64,000 nucleotides of DNA from Cyclobacteriaceae bacterium (GCA_026129485.1 JAHCHY010000002.1:62001-126000), one strand, 5' to 3'; shown: positions 26,738-36,716, numbered from the stretch's first letter. A program made the numbers and translations. The notes: generated by a model from the sequence alone, not told the origin.

Positions 26738-29700
26738 ATGAGAAAAGCCCTTTTTACATTATTTCTTGCTGGTGCCTGCAGGACGTTGTTTGGCCAGGTT
26801 GTTTTTCCACCGCCCAACATTACGGTACAACCCACCACACCGGTTACCTATTGCCGGAACGTTCAGGCAGCAATTCCATTCAGTGCTTCAGGGATTTTAC
26901 TTAATTATCAATGGTTTAGATGGGTTACTGGTTGTGAGTTTAGTTGCGAAATTCAACTCACCAATAACGCCACCTACTCGAATGTAAACACGAATACATT
27001 GCTCATTAACACCGGAACACTTGCCTCGGGCCTGTACCTTTATTTATGTCGGGTGCAGAATTCGGGAGGTACCGTATGGACACAAACCGTTAGTTTCTAC
27101 GTATCAACTCCAACGGCTCCCAATGCGCCCACCACAACCGGGGCCAGTCGTTGCGGAAACGGAGCAGTAACATTGAGCGCGGCCGGTGGTACAGCAGGAC
27201 AATACCGGTGGTACACCACAGCAATAGGAGGAACAGCCATTGCCGGACAAACAGGAGCAACTTACACCACACCTACCTTAACAGGAACAACAAACTATTG
27301 GGTTGCTATTAATAACGGAACGTGTGAAGGTAACCGTACTATGGTTACGGCTACCATTAACACGATACCTAATGCGCCCACCACCACAGGGGCCAATCGT
27401 TGCGGCAATGGTGCAGTAACATTGAGCGCGGCCGGTGGCACAGCAGGACAATACCGGTGGTACACGGTAGCAACTGGCGGAACAGCTATTGCCGGGCAAA
27501 CCAATGACACTTATACCACACCCAACTTAACAGGAACAACCAACTATTGGGTTGCTATTAATAACGGAACATGTGAAGGTAACCGCACCATGGTTACGGC
27601 TACCATTAACACTCTTCCAACAGCCCCAACCACAACCGGGGCCAGTCGTTGTGGCAATGGTGCAGTAACATTGAGCGCGGCCGGTGGTACAGCCGGACAG
27701 TACCGATGGTACACTGTTGCAACAGGGGGAACAGCTATTGCCGGGCAAACCGCAGCAACTTATACGACACCGACATTAACGGGAACAACAAACTATTATG
27801 TGGCTATCAATAACGGAACTTGTGAAAGCACAAGAACAATTGTAACCGCAACTATCAATACAGTTCCAGCTGCCCCTACAACAACAGGCAATTTTTCTTG
27901 TGGCGCAGGCGCTGTTTTATTATCTGCTTCTGGCGGAAGCGCAGGTCAGTACAGATGGTACACGGTTGCAACAGGAGGAACTGCTATTGCCGGACAAACA
28001 AATGCAACTTACACCACACCTACCTTAACAGGTACAACCAATTATTATGTTGCTATCAACAATGGTTTATGTGAAAGCACCAGAACAATTGTAATCGCTA
28101 CCATCAATACGCTACCCACCGCTCCGACTACAACCGGGGCGGCCATCTGCGGAAACGGGGCGGTAACATTAAGCGCTGCCGGTGGCACAGCCGGACAATA
28201 CCGCTGGTACACCGTTGCAACAGGAGGAACAGCCATTGCCGGGCAAACGGCAGCCACTTATACTACACCTACGTTAACGGGAACCACTAACTATTATGTA
28301 GCCATCAACAACGGAACATGCGAAAGCACAAGAACAATTGTAACAGCAACTATCAACACCATTCCAACGGCTCCCACCACAACGGGAAACAGCCGCTGCG
28401 GAAGCGGAGCAGTAACATTGAGCGCGGCCGGTGGCACAGCCGGACAATACCGCTGGTACACGGTTGCAACAGGCGGAACTGCTATTGCCGGACAAACAAA
28501 TGCAACTTACACCACACCTACCTTAACAGGTACAACTAATTACTATGTTGCCATTAACAACGGTACCTGCGAGAGTTCAAGGACAATGGTTACGGCCACT
28601 ATCAGTTCACTGCCCCCGGCACCGGGTGTTACCGGGGCAACATCGTGCGGAGCAGGTGCTGTTACATTAAGCGCATCAGGCGGTAGTGCGGGGCAATACC
28701 GGTGGTATACCGTAGCTACCGGGGGCACGGCAATCAGCGGCCAGACAAATGCTACCTACACCACACCGGTATTGTCGGTAACTACTCCATTTTATGTAGC
28801 CATTAACAACGGCTGCGAAAGTACCCGCACACTGGTTAATGCAACTATCGCTACACTGCCTGGCGCACCCACTACAACCGGGGCCAGTCGTTGCGGCAGT
28901 GGTTCAGTTACATTAAGCGCTACCGGGGGAACAGCCGGGCAATACCGGTGGTACACGGTGGCTACAGGAGGAACAGCTATTGCCGGGCAAACGAATAGCA
29001 GCTACACCACGCCAACTCTTACCAACACTACATCATATTATGTAGCGATCCATAACGGCATCTGCGAAAGCGCCCGCACCACCGTAACAGCAACCATCAG
29101 CACTATACTTAACCCGCCTGCAGCTACGGGTGCAGAGTCTTGTCCTCCGGCAAGTGTAACATTAACTGCATCGGGCGGTTTGGCAGGCCAATACCGGTGG
29201 TACACCGTGCCGACCGGGGGAACAGCCATTGCCGGGCAAACCAACAGCACATTTACAACACCTGTACTTAGCGCCACCACTACCTATCATGTATCCGTAC
29301 ACGATGGCACCTGCGAAAGCACACGTACCCCGGCAGTAGCCACTATAGCAGAACCCGGCTGCGACAATGTGCCGCCTGTAATAGAAACCCAGCCTCTTGC
29401 AACTCAGATTAATGGAATTGTTACCATCAGCTTATTGTCGTTAATAAGCGATGAAAATAACAATGTGGATTTATCAACCTTACGGATTGTTACACCCCCT
29501 GCAAGCGGGGCAACGGCAATCATTGATGCCGAATTTAACTTAGTTATTGATTACTCTTCCTTACCTTTCTCAGGCATTGAAAGCATTACCATAGAAGTGT
29601 GTGATGCTTTTGGAGCCTGCGCCCAGCAAACATTTGCTATTAATGTGGTGGGTGAAATCAATATCAGTAATGCCATATCGCCCGGTAATGATGGCAAGAA

Positions 29701-29938
29701 TGATTTTTTTAATATTGCACACATTGAGGCATTAAGCAGTACCCGCGAAAACAAAGTTTCGATTTACAACCGTTGGGGCGACCTGGTGTGGGAAGGAACG
29801 AATTACGATAACGACCAGGTAGTATTTACAGGAAAGTCAAATAACAACACTGATCTTCCTTCCGGCACATACTTTTACAAGATCGAATTTAAAGGCGGGC
29901 ATAAAGCAGAAGCGGGTTATCTCGTTTTGAAAAGGTAA
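26738..29938 (+). CDS. T9SS type B-sorted surface protein with nine tandem Ig_7 modules
   Basis: A secreted protein of 1066 residues. Signal peptide about 1-19 (MRKALFTLFLAGACRTLFGQ); an Ig-like region about 25-127; nine tandem Ig_7-type modules of 83 residues, about 129-873 (each with a Cys pair and GQYRWYT, GGTAIAGQT, NNGTCES); a cadherin-like domain (about 878-970); and a C-terminal sorting domain (about 971-1066) with ISPGNDGKNDFF, IYNRWGDLVWEG and LPSGTYFYKIEF, the gliding-motility-associated CHU_C/TIGR04131 pattern. T9SS would carry it across the outer membrane. The modules are almost identical, notably 3, 5 and 6, showing recent expansion. It probably acts as a stalk-like adhesin. No PorP gene is adjacent; a close paralogue lies downstream. 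Confidence 0.92.
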   Translation: MRKALFTLFLAGACRTLFGQVVFPPPNITVQPTTPVTYCRNVQAAIPFSASGILLNYQWFRWVTGCEFSCEIQLTNNATYSNVNTNTLLINTGTLASGLYLYLCRVQNSGGTVWTQTVSFYVSTPTAPNAPTTTGASRCGNGAVTLSAAGGTAGQYRWYTTAIGGTAIAGQTGATYTTPTLTGTTNYWVAINNGTCEGNRTMVTATINTIPNAPTTTGANRCGNGAVTLSAAGGTAGQYRWYTVATGGTAIAGQTNDTYTTPNLTGTTNYWVAINNGTCEGNRTMVTATINTLPTAPTTTGASRCGNGAVTLSAAGGTAGQYRWYTVATGGTAIAGQTAATYTTPTLTGTTNYYVAINNGTCESTRTIVTATINTVPAAPTTTGNFSCGAGAVLLSASGGSAGQYRWYTVATGGTAIAGQTNATYTTPTLTGTTNYYVAINNGLCESTRTIVIATINTLPTAPTTTGAAICGNGAVTLSAAGGTAGQYRWYTVATGGTAIAGQTAATYTTPTLTGTTNYYVAINNGTCESTRTIVTATINTIPTAPTTTGNSRCGSGAVTLSAAGGTAGQYRWYTVATGGTAIAGQTNATYTTPTLTGTTNYYVAINNGTCESSRTMVTATISSLPPAPGVTGATSCGAGAVTLSASGGSAGQYRWYTVATGGTAISGQTNATYTTPVLSVTTPFYVAINNGCESTRTLVNATIATLPGAPTTTGASRCGSGSVTLSATGGTAGQYRWYTVATGGTAIAGQTNSSYTTPTLTNTTSYYVAIHNGICESARTTVTATISTILNPPAATGAESCPPASVTLTASGGLAGQYRWYTVPTGGTAIAGQTNSTFTTPVLSATTTYHVSVHDGTCESTRTPAVATIAEPGCDNVPPVIETQPLATQINGIVTISLLSLISDENNNVDLSTLRIVTPPASGATAIIDAEFNLVIDYSSLPFSGIESITIEVCDAFGACAQQTFAINVVGEINISNAISPGNDGKNDFFNIAHIEALSSTRENKVSIYNRWGDLVWEGTNYDNDQVVFTGKSNNNTDLPSGTYFYKIEFKGGHKAEAGYLVLKR
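27122..29359 (+). repeat. Nine tandem 249-bp coding repeats
   Basis: The unit boundary AATGCGCCCACC recurs at 27122 and 27371, giving a period of 249 bp (83 codons); the seventh unit lacks one codon. DNA similarity is high within the array, so copy number is likely to vary between strains and the region is prone to assembly collapse. Confidence 0.9.
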
Positions 29939-29959
29939 CTCTCCTTAATTTTAGGATAT

Positions 29960-29978
29960 AGAAATTCATAAAATTTCT
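29960..29978 (+). terminator. Hairpin after the nine-module surface protein
   Basis: AGAAATTCATAAAATTTCT forms a 7-bp stem 21 bp after the stop. A related hairpin with similar flanks follows the paralogous gene at 32629-32645. The rest of 29979-30150 shows no feature I can support. Confidence 0.45.
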
Positions 29979-30150
29979 GTTTCAACAATCGTACGAACTG
30001 CTATTTGTTATACACCCCGCTATACTATTGGAAACAAACCAGCATCACCTGATTTTGCGCTAATAGCCTGAGTTAACCTTCAACAAAAAAGGTTATCTTT
30101 ATGCTGCATGTACCGGATAAAACCTTTACTCGAGTTGTGAATCAGTGGTT

Positions 30151-32610
30151 ATGTCGCGTTTTATTTGTTTGGTAAGTTTTCTCCTTTTGAGCTTTACGGG
30201 CTACACCCAAATCAGCAGCACCTTTAATGCGAATGCACAGGGCTGGACTACCCCGGATGATGCCGATGGTACTATAGGTTACAGCGCTACAGGGGGTAAT
30301 CCCGGTGGGTTTGTATTCGGAACTCCTTTCTCTATTGTACTTGGAGCTACCACCTTGTATATCCCTTTTCATTTTACTGCACCTGTCGCCTACCTGGGTA
30401 ACCGAAGCGCCTACTACAACGGCACGCTACGTTACGATATTCAGCAAAGCTCGACAGCAGCATCTGCTCAAAATGCAGAAGTAATTATTGCAGACAATGG
30501 CGGGGTAACCTTGTACTATTTTCCGGCTACGCCTAACCAGCCCCCGGCCGCCCCCGGCTGGGCAACTTATTCCGTTGTGTTCAACAATACATCCGGCTTC
30601 TGGAAAACCACTAACAGCGCTACCGGGGCAGCCGCTGCTGAAACACAAATTCAAAGTATATTAAGCGATCTGGCCAGCTTGCAGATACGCGGATTGTACC
30701 GTAATGCCAATGTAACCGGCAGGCTGGATAATGTAACCTTTACGCCTCCTATCATTATCAATACACAACCTGCCGCCAGCACATTTGCCTGCCGCGGAAC
30801 CCCGGTAAGCCTAACCACAGCCGCATCGGGTAATCCTGCAATCGGCTATCAATGGCAAATATTGATCTCGGGTGTGTATATCAACCTGGCCAACGGGGGA
30901 AACTACTCAGGCGTTACTACCAATACGCTCAACATCAATACTACGGATGGAACCGCCACCGGTAATTACCGATGCACGATTTCGGGAACCAATGTAGAAA
31001 ATGCCAATACCAATAATGCCACTGTAATAATCGGTACAATACCCGATGCGCCTACCACAACAGGCGCATCGTCCTGCTCGCCTGCTGCGCTCACCCTCAC
31101 GGCTTCGGGTCTTATCAACGGACAATACCGGTGGTACAATGTCCCCGTGGGCGGAACTGTTTTATCTACCTCAGCCACCTATACCACACCGGTGCTTTCG
31201 GCCACCACAACCTACTATGTTGTAATTTTTGATGGTTCATGCGAAAGCACACGAACACCTGTAACTGCAACCATCCATACGCCACCCGCAGCGCCTGCCA
31301 CTACAAGCGCCAGCCGATGCGGAACAGGAACCGTTACGTTAACAGCTTCAGGAGGAAGTGCCGGGCAATACCGGTGGTACACCGTACCTACCGGGGGCAT
31401 TGCTATTGCCGGGCAAACCAACGCCACATATATCACTCCCTCACTAACCGTAACTACTCCATATTATGTGGCCATTAACAATGGAACATGTGAAAGCACC
31501 CGCACACTGGTTACGGCAACCATCAACACTCCGCCAAACGCACCTGCTACAACCGGCAATTCGTTATGCGGATCAGGAACTGTTGCTTTAACAGCCACGG
31601 GAGGAACAGCCGGGCAATACCGCTGGTACACCGTACCCACCGGAGGTACTGCTATTGCCGGGCAAACCAATGCCAGCTACACTACACCGGTTATTACCAC
31701 TACCACTACATATTATGTAGCCATTAACAACGGAACCTGCGAAAGCACACGAACTCCCGTAATCGCTACCATAAATACCTTGCCCAATGCGCCAGGCGTT
31801 ACCGGCAGCGAATCGTGCAACCCGGCAAGCCTCACCTTAACTGCAACAGGCGGCAGTGCCGGGCAATATCGCTGGTACACGGTACCCACCGGTGGCACTG
31901 CCATAGCCGGGCAAACCAATGCCAGCTATACTACACCTGTTTTAACTGTTACCACAACTTATTATGTAGCTGTTAACAATGGCACATGCGAAAGCGCACG
32001 AACGCCTGTGGTAGCCGCTATTGCTCCGCCCAGCTGCAGTAACGAGCCACCGGTTGTAAATGTAGTGCCCATCGTAACAAAGATCGGGGGTATTGTTACC
32101 TTAAACCTGGCCGACCTGATCACTGACCCCGATAATAACCTCGATCTTTCTTCGCTTTCCATCGTATCACCTCCGGCCCATGCAGCATCTTCATTTATTG
32201 ACGGTGATTACAACCTGGTTATTGATTATACCGGCATTCCATTCTCTGGCATTGACAGCGTGGCTATTCGGGTATGCGATATTTATACCTGCGTGGTCGA
32301 ACGGTTTGGCATTAACGTAATAGGTGAAATAATTATCTACAATGCCGTATCCCCCAACAACGATGGTCAAAATGATTCCTTCCGGATTGAGCACATCACC
32401 GCTTTGGACGAGACCCACGAAAACAAAGTTTCCATTTTCAATCGCTGGGGCGACCTGGTGTGGGAAGGAACAAATTACGATAACGACCAGGTAGTATTTA
32501 CAGGAACGTCAAAGAGCGGTGCCGATCTTCCTTCGGGCACGTATTTCTACAAGATTGAGTTTAAAGGAGGACACAAGACCGAGTCGGGCTATCTCGTTTT
32601 GAAAAGGTGA
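30151..32610 (+). CDS. T9SS type B-sorted surface protein with laminin-B-like domain and four Ig_7 modules
   Basis: A secreted protein of 819 residues. I use the ATG at 30151 (MSRFICLVSFLLLSFTGYTQ, a clean signal peptide); a GTG two codons upstream is less likely. The domains are a laminin-B-like region (about 20-208, from STFNANAQGWTTPDD to RLDNVTF), an Ig-like domain with YRCTISG (about 210-297), four Ig_7-type modules (about 298-624), a cadherin-like domain, and a CHU_C/TIGR04131 type B sorting domain (VSPNNDGQNDSFRI, IFNRWGDLVWEG, LPSGTYFYKIEF). Its final 60 codons are nearly identical in DNA to the gene upstream. Export by T9SS and surface attachment are expected from the family; ligand unknown. 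The laminin-B-like front is shared with the 1589-residue protein at 38729. Confidence 0.9.
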   Translation: MSRFICLVSFLLLSFTGYTQISSTFNANAQGWTTPDDADGTIGYSATGGNPGGFVFGTPFSIVLGATTLYIPFHFTAPVAYLGNRSAYYNGTLRYDIQQSSTAASAQNAEVIIADNGGVTLYYFPATPNQPPAAPGWATYSVVFNNTSGFWKTTNSATGAAAAETQIQSILSDLASLQIRGLYRNANVTGRLDNVTFTPPIIINTQPAASTFACRGTPVSLTTAASGNPAIGYQWQILISGVYINLANGGNYSGVTTNTLNINTTDGTATGNYRCTISGTNVENANTNNATVIIGTIPDAPTTTGASSCSPAALTLTASGLINGQYRWYNVPVGGTVLSTSATYTTPVLSATTTYYVVIFDGSCESTRTPVTATIHTPPAAPATTSASRCGTGTVTLTASGGSAGQYRWYTVPTGGIAIAGQTNATYITPSLTVTTPYYVAINNGTCESTRTLVTATINTPPNAPATTGNSLCGSGTVALTATGGTAGQYRWYTVPTGGTAIAGQTNASYTTPVITTTTTYYVAINNGTCESTRTPVIATINTLPNAPGVTGSESCNPASLTLTATGGSAGQYRWYTVPTGGTAIAGQTNASYTTPVLTVTTTYYVAVNNGTCESARTPVVAAIAPPSCSNEPPVVNVVPIVTKIGGIVTLNLADLITDPDNNLDLSSLSIVSPPAHAASSFIDGDYNLVIDYTGIPFSGIDSVAIRVCDIYTCVVERFGINVIGEIIIYNAVSPNNDGQNDSFRIEHITALDETHENKVSIFNRWGDLVWEGTNYDNDQVVFTGTSKSGADLPSGTYFYKIEFKGGHKTESGYLVLKR
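31044..32023 (+). repeat. Four tandem coding repeats of the Ig_7 type
   Basis: Four modules of about 82-83 codons with GQYRWYTVPTGG and NNGTCEST motifs, similar to the nine-copy array at 27122-29359. The first copy is the most diverged. Confidence 0.85.
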
Positions 32611-32628
32611 ATCCCTATTTTACGATAT

Positions 32629-32645
32629 AGAAATTGTAAATTTCT
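32629..32645 (+). terminator. Hairpin after the four-module surface protein
   Basis: AGAAATTGTAAATTTCT forms a 7-bp stem with a 3-nt loop, 18 bp after the stop, followed by TTTC. Sequence and flanks resemble 29960-29978. Confidence 0.45.
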
Positions 32646-32707
32646 GTTTCAATAATGCTATATCGTGCGAGTCGCTATTTGTACCGCATGCTTCCTGTTC
32701 TCCATGT

Positions 32708-34156
32708 TTAATCCCACTTCCACTCACCGGCAATGCGCAGCGGCTCTTCCAGATTATTATCAATCATAAATTGTTTGGTGGTTTCGCTGTCCATTTTAAC
32801 AGCCGGTAATGTTTCGGCATTAGCCAGTGCATATAAAATCATGGTGCCGAAACGTGCCGTATTGGTAATGTGCTCTTTGTTCACTAAGCTGAAGTCATCG
32901 CAATCGGCATGGTAGCACCTGTAAATAGAGCGATCAAGATTACCGATCACGCTTAAAATCGGCACGCCCTCCAGCATAAACGGCTGGTGATCGCTATGCA
33001 AACCTGACCGGTTGCTGAACCGGTTTTTGTAAACCGTATCAACGGCCGCAATTTCTTCACCGATTGTTTTAAAGAACGTGGTGTCATTCAGCTTACCACC
33101 GGCATTCACGCCAATCGGGTTACCGCCCATATCGATGTTAAACATGTATTTAATATTCTCGATAGTGCCGTTCTGTACCGCCTCTTTCACCATGTGTGTT
33201 GAACCCAACAAGCCTTGCTCCTCGCCCATGAACATGACAAACTGAATGGTACGCTTAGGCTGAAGCTTGTTGGCTTTAAAGGCACGGGCAATATCCAGTA
33301 TGGCAAACGAACCGATGCCGTTGTCGATCGCCCCGGTGGCCAGATCCCACGAATCGAGGTGGCCACCGATAATAATTTTTTCATCCGGCAATGCAGAGCC
33401 TTTCAGGGTAGCAATTACGTTACGCGCTTTGATCAGGTCGCTATGGTTAGTCATTTGAATATGTGCTTCAATTTTCTTCCCGGCTTTTAATTTTTCTTTT
33501 AATTCAAAGCCCTTTTCTTTACCGATACAAATAGCGGGTATCGGAATTAACTCTCCGGTTACGGAAGCTGTTCCGGTAAGCAGCACACCGCCATCTACCT
33601 GGTTAAAAATCACCACACCTTTTGCACCGTTTTTAATGGCGATGGCAGTTTTCTCGCTGCGATGCAAATTGCGCGTACCTTCGGGGCTGCCTTCCAGCAC
33701 ACCTATATAAATAAGCACAATTTTATCTTTCGCGGCACCGGGTTTGGCAGCATAGTCGGCTTCAAGGCCATTTCCCATATCCACCAGCTCACCGGTTACA
33801 TCAGCCTCCACCGGTGCATGCCCCAACGTTACAGCTTTCACGTTCTCGCCATCAAGGCTTACGGCAATTGTTCCGCGCGACCAGGCTTTGGTTTCAAATT
33901 CCTGAAATTGCACATCGATAAACCCGTACTCCTTAAACTTGTTGTAGGTGTACGCTTCGGCCTTTTTACCGTTTTCCGATCCCGTAAGGCGATGGCCAAT
34001 GGTAGTAGTAGCCTCCTCCAGCGTAGCATACGCTTTGGCATTTTGAAGCACCTCGGCATTGATTCGTGAAAAGGTTTCCGGGCGGGTTTCTTTTTTGCAG
34101 GATGAAAAAGCAAGGGCTGTTACCAAAACAACCGGCAGTGATTGAACTGTTCTCAT
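32708..34156 (-). CDS. M28 family metallopeptidase, predicted lipoprotein
   Basis: An exported zinc peptidase of 482 residues. The N-terminus has a signal and lipobox (VVLVTALAFSSC), so it is probably lipid-anchored. A PA-type insert lies at about residues 120-230 (DVTGELVDMGNGLEADY). Metal-site motifs of M28 follow in order: IIIGGHLDSWDLATGAIDNGIG (His and the bridging Asp), MFMGEEQGLLGS (catalytic and metal Glu), FNIDMGGNP (Asp), and CYHADCDDF (His near the C-terminus). All ligands appear to be present. It resembles Bacteroidota carboxypeptidase Q-like M28 enzymes that degrade peptides outside the cytoplasm. It sits alone on the minus strand between two plus-strand genes of the island. Confidence 0.93.
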   Translation of the reverse strand: MRTVQSLPVVLVTALAFSSCKKETRPETFSRINAEVLQNAKAYATLEEATTTIGHRLTGSENGKKAEAYTYNKFKEYGFIDVQFQEFETKAWSRGTIAVSLDGENVKAVTLGHAPVEADVTGELVDMGNGLEADYAAKPGAAKDKIVLIYIGVLEGSPEGTRNLHRSEKTAIAIKNGAKGVVIFNQVDGGVLLTGTASVTGELIPIPAICIGKEKGFELKEKLKAGKKIEAHIQMTNHSDLIKARNVIATLKGSALPDEKIIIGGHLDSWDLATGAIDNGIGSFAILDIARAFKANKLQPKRTIQFVMFMGEEQGLLGSTHMVKEAVQNGTIENIKYMFNIDMGGNPIGVNAGGKLNDTTFFKTIGEEIAAVDTVYKNRFSNRSGLHSDHQPFMLEGVPILSVIGNLDRSIYRCYHADCDDFSLVNKEHITNTARFGTMILYALANAETLPAVKMDSETTKQFMIDNNLEEPLRIAGEWKWD

Positions 34157-34467
34157 GGCTCAGGTTTAAAGCCTGAATATACCGGCTTAACCTCCCAATC
34201 CCTTCTAAAAAATATATTAACGGTAGAATATTAGTAGCTGATGTTACACGGAAATATAGTTGGCAGTAGACAAAAACAGTAAGCAGCCGTGTAAGTCAAC
34301 ATTGGCTGCCTGCCCGTCCGACAGGCGGGCTGGAAACTGCCCATTGCCTACTTTGCGTAAGTCCAGTTAACATTATTTACACTTCGCTTTTGTTAACTCC
34401 CGTTGCAACCTGAAATCGTTGATTCTCATTTCTTTTTTGACAACATTGCTGCTCTACTTAAAATAAA
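34157..34467. other. Intergenic region with a repeat relic (311 bp)
   Basis: A divergent gap between the M28 peptidase and the heme-c lipoprotein. It holds a relic-like stretch at 34260-34372: GGCAGTAGACAA on the left and ATTGCCTAC on the right, with the palindrome GCCCGTCCGACAGGCGGGC inside and GCGTAAGTCC at its edge. The latter matches the terminal repeat of the 150-bp element at 37527-37676. No gene is seen. Confidence 0.5.
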
Positions 34468-36714
34468 ATGAGCACACGCTTTATTGCAGTCATCCTGATA
34501 ACAGGTCTTTTTGCATGTTCGCCCGAAAACGAAGATGAGTCCACCTATCAGCGTAAATTCGTAACCTCCAATCCCGATCCCAAACCGCTTTCGCCAAAAG
34601 AGAGCATTAAAAAAATACAATTGCCGCCAGGCTACCGGGTAGAATTGGTAGCCAGCGAGCCGATGGTGCAGGAACCTGTGGCTATCGCGTGGGATGGTAA
34701 CGGCCGCATGTACGTGGTGCAGATGAACACGTACATGAAGGATGCCAACGCTACCGAAGAGTATGAGCCCACCAGCCGCATCATGCGCCTCGAAGATACC
34801 AATGGCGATGGCGTGATGGATAAATTCTCGGTGTTTGCGGATAGCCTCGTGCTGCCGCGTACCGTTTTGCCTGTTGGCGATGAAGTGCTGGTAACCGTAA
34901 CCAATGCACAACATGTATGGAGCTATAAAGACACCAATGGCGATGGGGTGGCCGATGAAAAAAAAATCGTGTTTAATAACCCGGCTATTGATTCGCGCAA
35001 CCTGGAGCACCAGAATGGCGCCTTTTACTGGAACCTCGACAACTGGATTTATCCTTCGCGCGATAACCTGCGCTACAAGTACAAAAACGGAATGCTGGTT
35101 GCCGATACGCTGGTGGACAATATGATCGGCCAGTGGGGGCTTACATCAGACAACTACGGAAAGCTTTTTTACTCCGAAGCCGGCCCTGGCTTACCGGCTG
35201 TTCAGATTCAGCAAATGCCGGCTTACGGTTCGCTCAACTTCCGCGACCAGTATGCGGAAGACTTTACTATACTCTGGCCGGTAATCGGTAATGTGGATGC
35301 GCAGGGCGGCCCGCGTGCCTTGCGCGAAGACAGCAGCCTGGTTCGCTTTACTTCGGGAGCAGGTCAATCCATCTTCCGGGGAGATCGTTTACCAGCCGAT
35401 ATGCAAGGCGATTACTTTATTCCCGAACCTGTAGGCCGGGTTATCAAGCGCGGCAAGGTGATCAATCACAACGGAAAAATTTTCATTGAATCGGCTTACC
35501 GGGAAAAAGACTGGCTCGCTTCCGCGGACATGAATTTCAGACCCATCAACACCTACACCGGGCCGGATGGTTGCTTTTACATTGTAGATATGTATCACGG
35601 CATTATCCAGGAAGGCGAATGGACTCCGCCTGAATCATACCTCGGTAAAAAAATTATAGAGCTTGGCCTCGATAAAAACCGAAGCATGGGGCGTATTTAC
35701 AGGGTAGTGCATAAAAGCTTCAAGCCCGATAACACGAAGCCCAACATGCTGAATGAAAGCACGGCACAGCTTACTACTTACCTCAGCCACCCCAACGGCT
35801 GGTGGCGCGATATGGCGCAGCAAACCATTATTGTGCGCAACGATAAGTCGGTAGTACCACAGCTCAAACAAATCGCCACACAACACCCATCGCACATGGC
35901 ACGCATCCATGCACTGTGGACTTTGGAAGGGTTGGAAGCGCTGAATAAAGAAATTTTATTTGCTGCCTTGACCGACACGAATGCACATGTACGCAAATCG
36001 GCCGTATGGGCCAGCGAGTTGTTTATCCGGCAAAAAGATGCGGATGTCATTTCACGATTAAGTGAGCTTACTGCCGATAGCAGCGCAGATGTACGCATAC
36101 AGCTTATGCTTTCGTTGCGAAGCAGCAGCGATAGCAAAGCGCAAGCTATTGTAAAAGAACTGCTGACTGCCAACCCGGAAAACGAGCTGATGCAGTTCTC
36201 TTACAAAATGTTTGAAGAAACAAAAATGCGCACGGAAGCCGAGCTGGCGCGGTTAAAAAATTTAAGCCCGGCCGATCGTGCATTGGTTTCTAAAGGAGCT
36301 GTGCGCTACAAGCAACTGTGCTCCAACTGCCACGGTGTGGATGGAAAAGGAGTTTTAATGGGTAACGATCCTATGCCTGCTCCGCCACTGGTGGGTTCAC
36401 CACGCGTAACAGGCGATAAGATCGCGCTCATCCAACTTATGTTAATGGGTTTGCAAGGCCCGGTAGATGGAAAAGAATATCCCAACACCATGCCGCCTAT
36501 GGCCGGCAGCAGCGATGAATACCTGGCCTCCGTGCTCAGCTACATTCGCAACAGCAGCGACTTTGGGAACAAAGCTTCTGTGATTACCGAAGAGGAAGTT
36601 AAAGAAGTGCGGGGCTTTACCAAACATTTGCCTCCGGGAGGCACTACGCTTCGTTCTTTGGAAATCGGCAAGCTGGGCCGGGCTGAGCGACAGAATTGGG
36701 ATAAGAAGAAATAG
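34468..36714 (+). CDS. Membrane-bound dehydrogenase-like lipoprotein with HEAT region and cytochrome c domain
   Basis: An exported protein of 748 residues. The N-terminus is a lipoprotein signal (FIAVILITGLFAC). About residues 50-420 form a PQQ/NHL-like beta-propeller of the PVC-type dehydrogenase family (LPPGYRVELVASEPMVQEPVAIAWDGNGRMYVVQM, then DTNGDGVMDKFSVFADSL). A HEAT-like helical region follows (THPSHMARIHALWTLEGLEALNKE). A cytochrome c domain closes the protein with C618-S-N-C621-H622 and a Met in MPPMAGSSDEYLASVLSYI. It probably oxidises a sugar or alcohol and passes electrons via heme c; the substrate is unknown. It is alone on the plus strand and convergent with the barrel protein gene. 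Confidence 0.88.
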   Translation: MSTRFIAVILITGLFACSPENEDESTYQRKFVTSNPDPKPLSPKESIKKIQLPPGYRVELVASEPMVQEPVAIAWDGNGRMYVVQMNTYMKDANATEEYEPTSRIMRLEDTNGDGVMDKFSVFADSLVLPRTVLPVGDEVLVTVTNAQHVWSYKDTNGDGVADEKKIVFNNPAIDSRNLEHQNGAFYWNLDNWIYPSRDNLRYKYKNGMLVADTLVDNMIGQWGLTSDNYGKLFYSEAGPGLPAVQIQQMPAYGSLNFRDQYAEDFTILWPVIGNVDAQGGPRALREDSSLVRFTSGAGQSIFRGDRLPADMQGDYFIPEPVGRVIKRGKVINHNGKIFIESAYREKDWLASADMNFRPINTYTGPDGCFYIVDMYHGIIQEGEWTPPESYLGKKIIELGLDKNRSMGRIYRVVHKSFKPDNTKPNMLNESTAQLTTYLSHPNGWWRDMAQQTIIVRNDKSVVPQLKQIATQHPSHMARIHALWTLEGLEALNKEILFAALTDTNAHVRKSAVWASELFIRQKDADVISRLSELTADSSADVRIQLMLSLRSSSDSKAQAIVKELLTANPENELMQFSYKMFEETKMRTEAELARLKNLSPADRALVSKGAVRYKQLCSNCHGVDGKGVLMGNDPMPAPPLVGSPRVTGDKIALIQLMLMGLQGPVDGKEYPNTMPPMAGSSDEYLASVLSYIRNSSDFGNKASVITEEEVKEVRGFTKHLPPGGTTLRSLEIGKLGRAERQNWDKKK

Positions 36715-36716
36715 TT

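Noticed and set aside
27278-28728. Series of minus-strand open frames of 60-75 codons opposite the Ig_7 repeats
   Set aside because: They repeat with the 249-bp period and mirror the sense codon pattern, so they are shadows of the plus-strand repeats.
27122-29359. Regularly spaced direct repeats as a possible CRISPR array
   Set aside because: The period is 249 bp, the units are coding throughout, and there are no short unique spacers.
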